A stretch of DNA of 64,000 nucleotides from Marinobacter santoriniensis NKSG1. Lineage in GTDB: Bacteria > Pseudomonadota > Gammaproteobacteria > Pseudomonadales > Oleiphilaceae. Under the pieces are notes generated by a model. It saw nothing but the letters and a program-made list of their open reading frames with translations, searched no databases and had not been told where the DNA came from. Position 1 is the stretch's first letter. Each line of letters starts with the position of its first letter. The stretch covers positions 43,752 to 107,751 of the forward strand of contig NZ_APAT01000023.1 of assembly GCF_000347775.1 (NCBI RefSeq). The letters are read 5' to 3'. The position numbers and the translations under genes are program-made. Of this stretch, positions 1 through 9,458 are shown piece by piece.

Positions 1-219
1 GGCAGAGGTGAACTTGAACGGCTTGTGCACCCGCTGACCGGAGGGCTGACCGGACTGAGGGTCGGTCGGCACGGTGACAACGTGGCTGAATTCCTGGACC
101 AGCACTTCGTCCTCGTGGCCTTCGACATAGATGTTGCCGACGGAATCCGAGGTGAATGCGCCTGCGGTGATGTTGCCCTGGGTCTGTCCTTCGATGCTGA
201 TATAACAGGGGGTTGGCAT
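1..219 (-). CDS. hcp: Hcp-family type VI secretion tube protein (N-terminal part, cut by window edge)
   Basis: The first 73 codons are visible; the rest lies beyond the left edge. The protein begins MPTPCYISIEG and contains GNIYVEGHEDE and a VPTDPQSGQ segment, the characteristic N-terminal half of Hcp. Hcp forms hexameric rings that stack into the inner tube of the type VI secretion system and is itself secreted. I chose the ATG at 219 because a GGAG sits six bases ahead of it; an in-frame ATG at 231 has no ribosome-binding site. A sigma-54-like promoter lies 66-81 bases upstream. No other type VI gene is visible to the right, so this is either the end of a cluster that continues leftwards or an orphan hcp. 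Confidence 0.92.
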   Translation of the reverse strand, partial: MPTPCYISIEGQTQGNITAGAFTSDSVGNIYVEGHEDEVLVQEFSHVVTVPTDPQSGQPSGQRVHKPFKFTSA

Positions 220-284
220 AGTCTGCTCCATGACGTGTGAATGAAAATCGGTCCGTGGGTTTCTCCCTGGACGGTGCTTGCCTC

Positions 285-300
285 TACAAGGGCTATGCCA
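285..300 (-). promoter_or_regulatory. Sigma-54-like promoter for hcp
   Basis: On the minus strand the bases read TGGCATAGCCCTTGTA. This has the -24 element TGGCA and the -12 element TTGTA at the spacing of the consensus TGGCACG-N4-TTGCA. The conserved C of the -12 GC is replaced by T, so the match is imperfect. Transcription would begin near 273, leaving an untranslated leader of about 55 bases before the hcp start. Sigma-54 control of hcp genes is known in several gammaproteobacteria; its use here is inferred. Confidence 0.4.
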
Positions 301-598
301 CTTTCATTATTTCTAATAAAAACAGTTGGTTGAGAATTTCGAAGGGGCTGACGTGAGCGTGCCGGAGCAAGACTGTGCCCGAGGTGTGGGCGAGGGATTG
401 CTGTCAGGGCAATAAGTTGCCCGAAAGGGTAATCATTCCCGGCCAGACTTGGTTAGAGTCGAAGGAAGTCAAACCGCGGTTTGCTAGACTGGAAACCGAC
501 GGATAGATTGTTCAGCCTTATAATCAGTCGTAAAGGCATGAAATGTTACCGGAGGTGCCTATCTACTCTTTGTTGGCCGGGTCAGGAGTCGAACAGGC
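301..598. other. Gene-free stretch between hcp and the GGDEF gene
   Basis: Together with the hcp promoter this makes about 380 bases without a gene. It contains an AT-rich patch near 300-335 and a perfect 14-base palindrome, CAAACCGCGGTTTG, at 470-483, which could be an operator. I see no convincing sigma-70 promoter and no small gene with a ribosome-binding site. Confidence 0.5.
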
Positions 599-2962
599 GT
601 GATGCTGAGGCAGTGGTTCGGGAGTCTGGTCAACCGTGCCGTCGCGCTGGTTGTGGCGGCCGTGCTGGTCACGGCACTGGTTCTGACGCTGGCGAATTCG
701 TTCCTCAGCCGGGGGGAATTGGAAAAACAGGCCCGGGGGCAGGTAGAGACCATTGCCGAGCTGGTGGCGAGTGAGCTGGATGACCGGCTTCGGCGCCGAT
801 TGGACACCCTGAGCCATGTGGCCGGCAACCTCACCATGTCAGAAGAGGCCTTTCGGGGGCGAGCCCGGGTTATCGTTCAGCAGCAAGTGGCACTCCAGCA
901 CCAGTTCGATGGCGTGTATCTGATTGGTGCGGGCGGTGAGGTGCTGGCGGAGACACCGGAAAAATACCATCAGACCGGCCTTGATGTGTCGGATCGGGAC
1001 TATTTCAAGATCGCCTCCAGCCAGCTGACGCCCGTCATCAGCGCCCCCTACCTGTCCAACTACCAGAACCTCCCGGCACTGATGATCGCCGCACCGATCT
1101 TCGATCACAAAGGCCGTTTTATCGGTATGATCGGCGGTGCCATGACCCTTCAGAGCGGGCGTCTGATGAAAGACATTGCCCGCGTCCGGATTGGCCACAC
1201 GGGTTACGTGAGGGTCATTACCCGGGATGGCGCCACTGTGATCAGCAGCCCCGGGGAGGCACCGTTAAAGACGGCGGATCCGGATAATCCCGTGTTCCGG
1301 GATGCGATGTCTGGCTTCGAGGGTACCCGTCTGGGCCGCAACGGGGACGGCAAAACCAGCATCATGTCGGTCCGGCAGCTGGCACAGGTGCCGTGGTTCG
1401 TGGTGGCTGTCTGGCCCGAGCGCGAGGCCTTTGCCCCCATTACCCGCATAGCGGATGCCTTTGTCTGGATACTGCTTGGCGTCGTCGCCATTGTTGTGCC
1501 CCTGGCGCTCTGGAGGTTCCGCCGTCTGATGGCACCGTTGAAAACCCTCGGGCTCCAGATTCAGGAAAGTCATCTTGGCGATCGGAACCGGCCGGTCGAT
1601 ATTTCCGGTGGCCTGGAGATCCGGCAGGTGGCGGAGACCTTCAACCGGGTCATGGACGAGCGTAACGATGTCCTCTCCCATCTGGCCGAGCGGGAGGCGT
1701 TTTTCCGTTCCCTGACCCGCAGCGCCCCCATCGGCATTGTTCAGACCGACGTGCTTGGCCGTATCGAATTTGTGAATCCGGCGTATGAAAACATCATGGG
1801 GCGCACCCAGGAGGAACTGGCCGGAACCTTCATCATGGAGACGGTTCACCCTGATACCCGGGCCCGGATACTCGATGGCTGGCGCGTTGCCCTGCACCAT
1901 CAGAGCATCTACCGCACCCGGCTGAGACTCGATACTCCGATCCGGCTGGGCGAGGTCTGGGTCGACGTCATGTCTACGGTGATCGGGACTCCGGACAAAA
2001 CCCTGGGGACCATTACGGTGGTCCAGGACATCACCCACGAACTGGAGGTGGAAGAAGCGCTGCGCCAGGAGCAACATCGCGCGGAAAGTATTCTGGGCGT
2101 GTTGCAGGAGGGCGTGCTCATGGTGGATGTCAATGGTGTTATCCGCTATGCCAATCTCGCTGCCTGTCGTTTCCTGGGCATTGAGGGTGACTGGAGCGAT
2201 CATCCGTTTTTCCAGAACATCACGGTAGAAACGGAAGACAGGGTGTGGTCCCGGGAGGATTTCCTGACATCGGAGGAACTCGACAGCCTTTACTGCACCC
2301 TGCGCAATACTGCGGACGAGGTTTTCGATATTGACCTTACCATGCTGCACATCCGGCAGGGGCTTCACAACGAACGAATGGTGTTTGTCCTTCGGGATGA
2401 CACCACCCGGCGCCGTGAAGAAGAACGCCTGTCCTGGGAGGCGACCCACGACAGCCTCACCCAGCTGCTGAATCGTCGTGCGTTTACCGCCTCACTGGTC
2501 AAGGTTCTGGGCGAAGCCGGTCGGCAGGATGTGCCGTCGGTGCTGATGCTGATTGACCTGGACCATTTCAAACCGGTTAATGATGAGGGCGGACACCTGG
2601 TCGGAGACGACCTGTTGCGGCGGCTGGCGGAACTGTTCAAGGATTCTGTCCGCAGCTCGGATACCGTTGCCCGGCTCGGCGGGGATGAGTTCGGTATTAT
2701 CCTCCCGGCATGCGGGCTGACCCGGGCGGAGACCCTGGCGGAAAAAATCCGGACATCGGTCGAGTCGCTCCGTATTGAACAGGACGGCCGGAGTTATGGC
2801 GTTACCACATCCATCGGTCTTACCGAGGTGAGCCCCCGTGACAGCGGTCCACGTGAAGTGATGGCCCGGGCGGATGAAGGGACCTACGCGGCCAAGTCCA
2901 GGGGCCGAAATGCAGTGGTGGTGGTGCCGGTGCCTCCCGACGACGGCGATGATGGCGCCTAG
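599..2962 (+). CDS. Membrane diguanylate cyclase: Cache-PAS-PAS-GGDEF
   Basis: A 787-residue sensor predicted to make cyclic di-GMP from two GTP. Order: N-terminal membrane helix (about 13-35), a periplasmic Cache-like ligand domain (about 40-280, with a YFKIA segment typical of dCache), a second helix (about 288-306), a HAMP-like linker, two PAS domains (about 365-480 and 490-605) and a C-terminal GGDEF domain. The active-site GGDEF is intact near residue 694. An RSSD five residues ahead is the RxxD product-inhibition site, so an active, feedback-regulated enzyme is expected. The start is the GTG at 599, ten bases after AGGAG; an ATG follows immediately at 602. The stop overlaps the convergent tauE-like gene by four bases. 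The ligand is unknown. Confidence 0.9.
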   Translation: MMLRQWFGSLVNRAVALVVAAVLVTALVLTLANSFLSRGELEKQARGQVETIAELVASELDDRLRRRLDTLSHVAGNLTMSEEAFRGRARVIVQQQVALQHQFDGVYLIGAGGEVLAETPEKYHQTGLDVSDRDYFKIASSQLTPVISAPYLSNYQNLPALMIAAPIFDHKGRFIGMIGGAMTLQSGRLMKDIARVRIGHTGYVRVITRDGATVISSPGEAPLKTADPDNPVFRDAMSGFEGTRLGRNGDGKTSIMSVRQLAQVPWFVVAVWPEREAFAPITRIADAFVWILLGVVAIVVPLALWRFRRLMAPLKTLGLQIQESHLGDRNRPVDISGGLEIRQVAETFNRVMDERNDVLSHLAEREAFFRSLTRSAPIGIVQTDVLGRIEFVNPAYENIMGRTQEELAGTFIMETVHPDTRARILDGWRVALHHQSIYRTRLRLDTPIRLGEVWVDVMSTVIGTPDKTLGTITVVQDITHELEVEEALRQEQHRAESILGVLQEGVLMVDVNGVIRYANLAACRFLGIEGDWSDHPFFQNITVETEDRVWSREDFLTSEELDSLYCTLRNTADEVFDIDLTMLHIRQGLHNERMVFVLRDDTTRRREEERLSWEATHDSLTQLLNRRAFTASLVKVLGEAGRQDVPSVLMLIDLDHFKPVNDEGGHLVGDDLLRRLAELFKDSVRSSDTVARLGGDEFGIILPACGLTRAETLAEKIRTSVESLRIEQDGRSYGVTTSIGLTEVSPRDSGPREVMARADEGTYAAKSRGRNAVVVVPVPPDDGDDGA

Positions 2963-3735
2963 CCGGGCCAGTACCACCAGCCGGCGGTCACACCGGAAAG
3001 CCAGAGCAGGCGCAGGGCCAGTGCGGTCAGTGTGATGTTGAAAATCAGGGAAAATTTCTGGTTGTTCATGGTTCGGAGTACGTGCAGCCCGAGCCAGGTG
3101 CCGGCAAAGCCGCAGACAATCATGGCCAGGATGAACACCAGCCAGTCCGAGAACACGAATCCCGCCAGCGTGAACACCAGCGCCTTGGGCAGGTGCTGCA
3201 GCGTCATCGCCGAGGCAAAGGTGGCAACGGTGGTAAACCGGTCCCGGTGAATCTGTTTGACGAATGCGGCCACCAGGGGGCCGGTGGCGCCAACGAACAG
3301 ACTGGCGAAACTGGTCAGCCCCGACGCAAGGAAAATCCCGGGACGGCCGAACGCACCCTTTGGCAGTGGCGGTCCCCAGCACAGGAACAGCACAAACAGG
3401 GCAATGGTCAGTTGCCACAGGTATTCCGGCAGGTGGACCAGCACAAGGCTGCCGAGGCCGGCACCGAGGATGACGCCCGGGGCGAAGGCGGCGATCACGC
3501 CCCAGTCCACGTGTTTCCAGGTCAGCGACATGCGGCCCGCGTTCGAGCCCAGCTGGATCATGCCATGCACCGGTATGATCGCCGCCGGCGGCAGCCAACC
3601 GGCCATCAGGACCAGCAGGAGCAGGCCTCCCCCGGCGCCGAGGCTGGCGGTAATCATGGAAGTGAGTACCGAACACGCCAGCAGGAACACCGCAATGCCC
3701 GGCGGGAGCGAGTCGGGAAGCAGGGTCATTTCCAT
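2959..3735 (-). CDS. TauE/SafE (TSUP) family membrane transporter
   Basis: About 258 residues, mostly hydrophobic, with roughly eight membrane segments and glycine-rich stretches such as SLGAGGGLLLL and FVGATGPLVAAFVK, which recur in both halves of TauE/SafE proteins. Members export sulfite, sulfoacetate and other small anions across the inner membrane; the substrate here is unknown. It follows the lytic transglycosylase gene with a short overlap, so the two are probably co-transcribed. The start is uncertain: ATG at 3735 (with GGAA eight bases ahead), ATG at 3729 (overlapping the upstream stop as ATGA), or one at 3774. The 3' end overlaps the convergent GGDEF gene by four bases. Confidence 0.85.
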   Translation of the reverse strand: MEMTLLPDSLPPGIAVFLLACSVLTSMITASLGAGGGLLLLVLMAGWLPPAAIIPVHGMIQLGSNAGRMSLTWKHVDWGVIAAFAPGVILGAGLGSLVLVHLPEYLWQLTIALFVLFLCWGPPLPKGAFGRPGIFLASGLTSFASLFVGATGPLVAAFVKQIHRDRFTTVATFASAMTLQHLPKALVFTLAGFVFSDWLVFILAMIVCGFAGTWLGLHVLRTMNNQKFSLIFNITLTALALRLLWLSGVTAGWWYWPG

Positions 3736-4865
3736 TCGCAGAATTCCGTCTTGCTGAGCCGGGGCGTGCTGCACAGTGCGTTGCTGGCCAGCTGGACATC
3801 TGCCACGTAATACAGGGACGCCAGCCCCAGTCGGTCCCGACCGAGGTTGTGGAACACTATGCCAAAGGCAATGTCTCCGGCCGTAAACCGCTCCTGATGT
3901 TGCGCAAAATAGGCGGCGGGGCGGGAAAGCGTCTCGTCTTCAAGCAGTGCCTGAACCCGGGCGGCTCCGCCATGGTAGGCCTGGATCAACAGCAGGTTGA
4001 ACAGACGCTTGCGCTTGTCGTCGGGCAGGTTGCCGAACCGGGCGTCGAAGGCCGGGCGGATGTTCCGCGCATTCTGGGCGGTCAGGCGAAGGGCGCAGTC
4101 GAGCTGCGCGAGTCGGTGCCAGTAGTTGTCCGGCTTGATCTGGCAATCGGACAGTGCGGTGGGTGAAAGCTGAAGGATGCCCCGGGCGTTGGCGGCGGAA
4201 TGGGCCCGGGCCTGTCCTCCGCTCTCAATCAGGATCTGGCCGGCAATGTGGTGGCGAATGGCCGGAGGCAGGTTGACCCGGCCCTGCTCCGAGCGTGTGT
4301 CGAAGACGTACACCAGAGCGTCATGCAGGCTGCCGGGTTGTTCCGCGTCGGCAAACGTCAGGTCGTCCCAGCTCCCCCACAGCCGATCCGGAGGCAGAGT
4401 GCCCAGGTAGCGGGCGATGGCTTCGTCCAAGTTGACGTGGGGCTGGTCGCAGGACAGAGCAAACGGGTAGCCAGTCTGGCCATCACTGCCGGGCACCCAG
4501 GAGTCGACGCGGCCCCGCTGGAAGAGGGACTGGCGGGTTTCGTTCAACAATTTCTGGGTGTGCTGGCTGTCGGGGCCGTCGGCCAGCCAGGACAGAAACT
4601 GGCCGCGCATGTCGAACAGAATGTGGCGGTCGCTGTCACTGCAGTAGGCGCTTTCTTCCAGTACCCATTGCCGAATCGTCAGGATATTGCGATACACCCC
4701 CTGACTGACCCAATAGGGCGACGCGCGGATGACATCGGTCCAGTCACTGCTTTCGGTGGTACCGGTGGGATCGGTATCCTGCGCTTTGGCACCATTGAAC
4801 AAGGCCTGTGCAGCCAGGATGAAAAACAGCAGGAGCTGGCGTAAGCTTTTGAGTTTACGGTTCAT
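3726..4865 (-). CDS. Secreted SLT-type lytic transglycosylase-like protein
   Basis: 379 residues with a Sec signal peptide (hydrophobic core LLLFFILAAQALF, cleavage probably after AKA). The C-terminal half carries the soluble lytic transglycosylase hallmarks: ILIESGGQ, whose Glu is the expected catalytic acid, and ARGILQLSP further on. Such enzymes cleave peptidoglycan between MurNAc and GlcNAc. The N-terminal 200 residues are not a domain I recognise. The ATG at 4865 is preferred over one at 4886 because it starts directly on the signal peptide. It lies head-to-head with the amidase gene, 52 bases apart. Periplasmic or outer-membrane location is inferred. Confidence 0.8.
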   Translation of the reverse strand: MNRKLKSLRQLLLFFILAAQALFNGAKAQDTDPTGTTESSDWTDVIRASPYWVSQGVYRNILTIRQWVLEESAYCSDSDRHILFDMRGQFLSWLADGPDSQHTQKLLNETRQSLFQRGRVDSWVPGSDGQTGYPFALSCDQPHVNLDEAIARYLGTLPPDRLWGSWDDLTFADAEQPGSLHDALVYVFDTRSEQGRVNLPPAIRHHIAGQILIESGGQARAHSAANARGILQLSPTALSDCQIKPDNYWHRLAQLDCALRLTAQNARNIRPAFDARFGNLPDDKRKRLFNLLLIQAYHGGAARVQALLEDETLSRPAAYFAQHQERFTAGDIAFGIVFHNLGRDRLGLASLYYVADVQLASNALCSTPRLSKTEFCEWK

Positions 4866-4917
4866 CTGTGTATCACCCGTCACCATTCAGCCAACAGAAT
4901 AACAAACGGAATCCATT

Positions 4918-6405
4918 ATGAAGCAAGCTGAGTACCTGAGATACGATGCCACCGCCCTTGCCGACCTGATTGCCCGGGGGGATATCACGGCCCGCGAAGT
5001 CTGTGACGCGGCCATTGAACGGGCCACCCAGGTCAACGGGACGCTGAATGCCATCTGCCATCCCCAGTTTTCGGAGGCGGTGGAGCAGGATTTTCCGGAA
5101 GCCGCGCCGTTTGCAGGCGTTCCGTTTCTGCTCAAGGATCTGGCCCAGGAACAGGGCGGGCAGCCGTGCAGCTTTGGCAGTCGCGGACTGAAGAACAATG
5201 TGGCGCCGCGGGATTCGGAGTTCGTCCGGCGTGCCCGTGTCGGCGGTGTGCGCATCCTCGGTCGCACCACCACACCCGAGTTCGGCCTCAAGGCCATTAC
5301 CGAGCCGGAACTCTGGGGGCCCTGTCGTAATCCCTGGAACCCCGACCTCACGCCGGGTGGCTCCAGCGGTGGCTCAGGTGCAGCGGTCGCCGCAGGCGTG
5401 GTGCCCATGGCCGGTGCCAACGATGGCGGTGGTTCTATCCGTATCCCGGCTGCCTACAACGGTCTGTTTGGTCTGAAACCCTCGCGCGGACGCCTCTCCA
5501 GCGGGCCATTTATGGGCGAAGCCTGGACCGGTGCCTCGTCGGACCACGTGGTCAGCCGGACGGTGCGCGACAGCGCTGCCATGCTCGACGTACTCAGCGG
5601 CCCCGCCGTGGGCGATCCCTTCGTGATCGCACCACCGTCGCAGCCCTACCGGGAACTGATGCAAAAAGCCCCCGGACAGCTCCGGATCGGCGTGTTCACA
5701 TCGTCGCCCTACGACACCGAGGTGGCGCCGGAGTGCGTGGCTGCGGTCGAGGCTACGGCCCGGACCCTGGAGCACCTGGGCCACAAGGTGGAGTATGCCC
5801 GGCCGGAGTTCGATGGTATGGCCCTGGCGCGGTGTTATCTGGGAATGTACTTCGGTGAAGTCTCGGCGTTGATGGACCGGGCGCGGGAGGAATTCGGGGC
5901 ATCCGAGGACGATTTTGAGCTGGATACCCGACTGATCGGCATGCTGGGACGGACCATGCCGCTGCCGGATTACGTCCGCCGTCGGCAGCAGTGGAACGAT
6001 TTTGCCCGGGCGCTGGGGACCTTCTTTGAAGGTTATGACCTCTACCTGTGCCCGACAACCGGCCAGCTGCCTGCCCGGATCGGTGAGCTGGAGACCCCGG
6101 CCCACCTGAAGCTGGCGGCCCGCCTGATGCTGACGCTCAAGGCCGGAAAACTGGTCCATCGCAGTGGTCAGGTCGATCAGATGGCCATGGAGAGTCTGGC
6201 GCGCACCCCGTTTACCCAGCTGGCCAACCTGACCGGGACGCCTGCCATGTCCATGCCGCTGCACTGGACCCAATCCGGGCTGCCGGTGGGTGTTCAGTTC
6301 GGCGCGCCCCATGGCGGCGAGGGAATGCTGCTGCAACTGGCGGCCCAGCTGGAAGAGGCGACCCCCTGGTTCAATCACTACGAACGGCTTGAAGATGCTT
6401 TTTAG
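4918..6405 (+). CDS. Amidase signature family hydrolase
   Basis: 495 residues with the complete amidase signature: the catalytic Lys in FLLKDLAQ near residue 75, and the glycine/serine block [16 protein letters not shown] followed by [14 protein letters not shown], supplying the Ser-cisSer-Lys triad. These cytoplasmic enzymes hydrolyse amide bonds. The length and block spacing resemble the 6-aminohexanoate cyclic-dimer hydrolase (NylA)-like branch more than GatA, and no gatB or gatC is nearby, so a tRNA-amidotransferase role is unlikely. The substrate is unknown. Transcribed alone from the short gap shared with the transglycosylase gene. Confidence 0.9.
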   Translation: MKQAEYLRYDATALADLIARGDITAREVCDAAIERATQVNGTLNAICHPQFSEAVEQDFPEAAPFAGVPFLLKDLAQEQGGQPCSFGSRGLKNNVAPRDSEFVRRARVGGVRILGRTTTPEFGLKAITEPELWGPCRNPWNPDLTPGGSSGGSGAAVAAGVVPMAGANDGGGSIRIPAAYNGLFGLKPSRGRLSSGPFMGEAWTGASSDHVVSRTVRDSAAMLDVLSGPAVGDPFVIAPPSQPYRELMQKAPGQLRIGVFTSSPYDTEVAPECVAAVEATARTLEHLGHKVEYARPEFDGMALARCYLGMYFGEVSALMDRAREEFGASEDDFELDTRLIGMLGRTMPLPDYVRRRQQWNDFARALGTFFEGYDLYLCPTTGQLPARIGELETPAHLKLAARLMLTLKAGKLVHRSGQVDQMAMESLARTPFTQLANLTGTPAMSMPLHWTQSGLPVGVQFGAPHGGEGMLLQLAAQLEEATPWFNHYERLEDAF

Positions 6406-6527
6406 GGGGTTGTGATCCACCCGGAGCAACTCCACGTTTATCTTTGTGTGCGGAACAGGCTATGCTGTCAGTCAGGAAGACATCTTCTTCCTGACCTACC
6501 TGATGGCATCGAGGAGGCGTGCGTCTT

Positions 6528-7121
6528 ATGAACCAACCGATGGCAATCGACGATCTGGTATCCGTAGCACAGGCCGAAGCCATGGGGGAACTGGATGCCC
6601 CGATGATGGCAATCGTCCTGTCCAGTGAGCAAAGCTATGATCTGCCCATAAACTCCCTTGAAACCGATGCCGATAAGGCCCGCTGGGGCCTGATTCTGCG
6701 GGCGGCCCGCGAACATGTGGAAGCCGATGCGGTGGCCGTGCTCTACCCGGCCTGGACCACCATCCGGCAGAAACCCACCGATGAAGAGAAAGCGGCGACG
6801 GAAGCTGAGGACGATGGCAGTAACCCCATCGACACCCTCTTCGTCCAGCTGCACACCCGGGACCATGTCTACTGGCGTGGTTTCGAGCAGATCCGTGATC
6901 CCCGCCACCAGCGGATCATTGGTTTCCGTCGGATCAAGGCGTTGTCCACGGACTATCGCCGTGAAGAAGCGCCCTCCGTGGCGGCGTGGCTCAGCACCCT
7001 GTTTGAGCCGTTGCCGATAGAGGGTGAGGAGACCGAGGTGGATCGGGAACTGGCCGATCTCCTGGAAGAGCCGGAGGTCAGTGCCGCGCTCTACCCGCGG
7101 CAGATGCGGTCACTGCACTGA
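6528..7121 (+). CDS. Conserved hypothetical protein, about 197 residues
   Basis: I do not recognise a family. The protein is soluble and acidic, with no signal peptide or membrane segment, and starts MNQPMAIDDLVSVAQAEAMGELDAPMMA. A central region (TLFVQLHTRDHVYWRGFEQI) looks like ordered alpha/beta structure, and the C-terminus is rich in Glu. The ATG at 6528 has GAGGAGG ten bases upstream, an excellent ribosome-binding site; an earlier GTG at 6519 lies too close to that site. It stands alone on the plus strand and ends ten bases from the convergent HupE/UreJ-like gene. Confidence 0.75.
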   Translation: MNQPMAIDDLVSVAQAEAMGELDAPMMAIVLSSEQSYDLPINSLETDADKARWGLILRAAREHVEADAVAVLYPAWTTIRQKPTDEEKAATEAEDDGSNPIDTLFVQLHTRDHVYWRGFEQIRDPRHQRIIGFRRIKALSTDYRREEAPSVAAWLSTLFEPLPIEGEETEVDRELADLLEEPEVSAALYPRQMRSLH

Positions 7122-7131
7122 GCGGAAGGCG

Positions 7132-8271
7132 TCACCCGATCCAACCGGGCAGGGGCACTCGCTGGCCCGCCCATATCAGGCTGGTGACGCCGACCACCGC
7201 GAGCATGATGGGCACCATCGCCCGTTCGTACACTGGTCGGTGGGCCAATGCATACAGCAACGGGAAGCCAACCAGCAGCAAACCGATCTGCCCCAGTTCC
7301 ACACCGATGTTGAAACCCGCCAGGGCCGAGGCCAGTTCCGACTGACCACTGGTCAGATCCGACAGCACACTGGCGAAGCCGAATCCATGCACCAGGCCAA
7401 AGCCGAAGGCCAGCAGCCAGGTCCGTTCGCCGAGAACCGGCCAGATAACGTTGATGGCGGTGATGGTAATGGACAGGGCGATGGCGGTTTCCACCCAGGC
7501 GCTGGGCAGGTTGACGATGTTCAGGGCCGAGAGCGCCAGCGTGATCGAGTGGGCAACGGTGAACGCGGTGGCGATGCCTGCCAGTTTTTTCAATCGCGCC
7601 GTCAGGCCCAATGCCTTGCGAGACCTGGTCCCTGCCCGTACACCCAATGTCGCCGGGATGGCGAGCACCAGCAAAAAGAACAGGTGATCCATCCCCATCA
7701 ACAGGTGCAGCACGCCCTGATGCACGAAAGTAAGGAACGTCTGCCATGGGGAGGGCGGTCGGGTGACGAGTGACAGTTTTCCGGTTTCGGGCCCGAACAC
7801 GGCCAGTCTTGAGCCGCTGGTGCCTTCAATGCTGACCAGTGCCCTGTGCAGGGGATCGATGCGGAACAGCAGGGTATAGCGCAGTGTATCCGCCGGTTGG
7901 CCATCGGCGCAGTCAATCCGGTAGTCGGCCGCTGCGTAGTTACCGTCACTGTGTTCGGAAATACCCCAGCGCTGTCCGGTCAGCTGGCAGGGGCCGCCGG
8001 CATTACTCACCGTCACACCCTGCTCCACGGTGCGGGTAATGGCCGGTCTGGCGGCCCGGACCTCCGCGCCGCTGATCGCCTGGTCGCCATTGCGGTCAAG
8101 CGACACCAGCAGAGCGAGGTCCCTTAGCGCCAGATCCACTCGGAGCTGGCCATCGTCGGGGCTGACATAAATGAAGCTGTCGCTCGCCTTGTGCGCGTGT
8201 GCGACCGGCGACATGAAGGCCAGCAACGCCATCCAGAGGACCGCGAAGGCAAGCGGGGTACGGGGTTTCAT
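7132..8271 (-). CDS. HupE/UreJ-type membrane protein with periplasmic N-terminal domain
   Basis: 379 residues. A signal peptide (ending VAHA) is followed by a periplasmic domain of about 150 residues containing DRNGDQAISGAE, a perfect EF-hand calcium loop. A C-terminal membrane domain of six or so helices carries the His-rich motifs of the HupE/UreJ_2 family: HQGVLHLLMGMDHLFF, FTVAHSITL and GFGLVHGFGFA. Relatives accompany nickel enzymes or are of unknown function, and metal transport is plausible but unproven. The start overlaps the TPR gene stop as ATGA, so it is the last gene of the DUF4331 operon and translationally coupled. Confidence 0.85.
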   Translation of the reverse strand: MKPRTPLAFAVLWMALLAFMSPVAHAHKASDSFIYVSPDDGQLRVDLALRDLALLVSLDRNGDQAISGAEVRAARPAITRTVEQGVTVSNAGGPCQLTGQRWGISEHSDGNYAAADYRIDCADGQPADTLRYTLLFRIDPLHRALVSIEGTSGSRLAVFGPETGKLSLVTRPPSPWQTFLTFVHQGVLHLLMGMDHLFFLLVLAIPATLGVRAGTRSRKALGLTARLKKLAGIATAFTVAHSITLALSALNIVNLPSAWVETAIALSITITAINVIWPVLGERTWLLAFGFGLVHGFGFASVLSDLTSGQSELASALAGFNIGVELGQIGLLLVGFPLLYALAHRPVYERAMVPIMLAVVGVTSLIWAGQRVPLPGWIG

Positions 8272-9458
8272 GGCGTGTCTCCAGGATAACGGGCGTCAGT
8301 CTGATGGTGACGGGCCAGCCATTGCCGAACCGGTCGGGACCGTTCGGTCTGGCCGGCGTCACGGGCGGCTAGAAGCAGCAGCCGGGTATCCGGTGGCTCG
8401 CGCTGGGTCTTCCAGTTGGCCAGTGCGAATTCAAGTGCCAGCTCCGGATTGTTTTCAACGTGAAGCTGAAACCGGGCGTAGTCCCGTTTGTGCAGCATGC
8501 TGCCCCGCCAGCGGGCCTCGCTGAACCGTTCCCTCAGTCGCTGGACCAGCGACGCCGCGTCAGGGTGATCGAGTCGCCTCATGGCAATGGCCCGCAATAC
8601 CGCGAGGGAATCGACCTTTTCATAGCCCCGCGTGAGTGCGAGCACCGGTTGTGCCCGATGGTGCTGCAGATACCAGTCGGCCAGCTCCGCCCGGATATAG
8701 AGATCATCGGGGTTGGACAGCAGGACTTCGCGCCAGTACTGCTCGGCTTTGTCGTTGTCGAGCTGTGCGGCCAGATCGCCCAGGGTGCCCAGGGCCCACA
8801 GTTGTTCGGCCGTTGCTGCGCCCCGGGCCTGCCGGTATCCGGCAAGCAATTTTTCATAAGCCTCGCTGGCCTGACCGGTGCGGGCATCCACCAGCGCGAG
8901 ACAGCTCTGTGCGATCAGGCCGGGCATCGCCTGCTGAAGCTGTTGGCAGGCTGTACGGGCCTGATCGTAGCGCCCCTGCACGGTCTGCACGTTTGCCAGG
9001 GTCAGCAGCGCCTGCAATCGTTGCGGCCCGTGGCCCTGCTGGATCACGGGCCGGAGGTCGGTCCGTGCCTTATCGAACTTGTGCTGGCTCTGGTAGAGAG
9101 TCGCTCTCAGAACCCGGAGCTCGTCGGTCATCCGGTTCTCCGGCCAGGGCGAGAGGATGCCTTCGGCGTAACCGATGAAACGTGGATCACCGGTGGATCG
9201 GGCCTGTTGTATGTAGTCACGGACCTGTCTGGCCAGGGCTTCGGGCGAGGATGGCGGTTGGGCCGTATCCACCCGGACGTTTGGTAGTTGCGCCAGAATG
9301 GCCGTATCCGCGAAATCCGGGTGAATCGGAGACGGGCCGGCGACCGCCGGCTCCGTCGACAGGACCATCAGAATCAGGCCGGCGGAGAGACGGTGACGGA
9401 CGAACCGCCACCGTCCCCACCGCTTACTGACTGAACAGGTCGCTGTAGGCTTGCGCAT
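8268..9458 (-). CDS. TPR-repeat periplasmic protein
   Basis: About 396 residues. A basic N-terminus and hydrophobic stretch (LSAGLILMVLSTEPAVAG) suggest export. The rest is helical, with tetratricopeptide-like repeats, for example ALLTLANVQTVQGRYDQARTA near residues 150-170 and DDLYIRAELADWYLQHHRA near 255-275. TPRs mediate protein-protein contacts, so a scaffold role for the neighbouring secreted proteins is inferred. The start is uncertain: the ATG at 9458 or 9470, both inside the preceding lipoprotein gene and without a strong ribosome-binding site, so translation is probably coupled to it. It overlaps the HupE/UreJ-like gene by four bases. Confidence 0.75.
   Translation of the reverse strand: MRKPTATCSVSKRWGRWRFVRHRLSAGLILMVLSTEPAVAGPSPIHPDFADTAILAQLPNVRVDTAQPPSSPEALARQVRDYIQQARSTGDPRFIGYAEGILSPWPENRMTDELRVLRATLYQSQHKFDKARTDLRPVIQQGHGPQRLQALLTLANVQTVQGRYDQARTACQQLQQAMPGLIAQSCLALVDARTGQASEAYEKLLAGYRQARGAATAEQLWALGTLGDLAAQLDNDKAEQYWREVLLSNPDDLYIRAELADWYLQHHRAQPVLALTRGYEKVDSLAVLRAIAMRRLDHPDAASLVQRLRERFSEARWRGSMLHKRDYARFQLHVENNPELALEFALANWKTQREPPDTRLLLLAARDAGQTERSRPVRQWLARHHQTDARYPGDTP

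Noticed and set aside
25..240. 71-residue plus-strand frame at the left edge
   Set aside because: It mirrors hcp on the minus strand, which has family-specific sequence and a ribosome-binding site.
4918..6405. GatA subunit of the glutamyl-tRNA amidotransferase
   Set aside because: The amidase signature fits, but gatB and gatC are absent and the length and block spacing fit a general amidase better.
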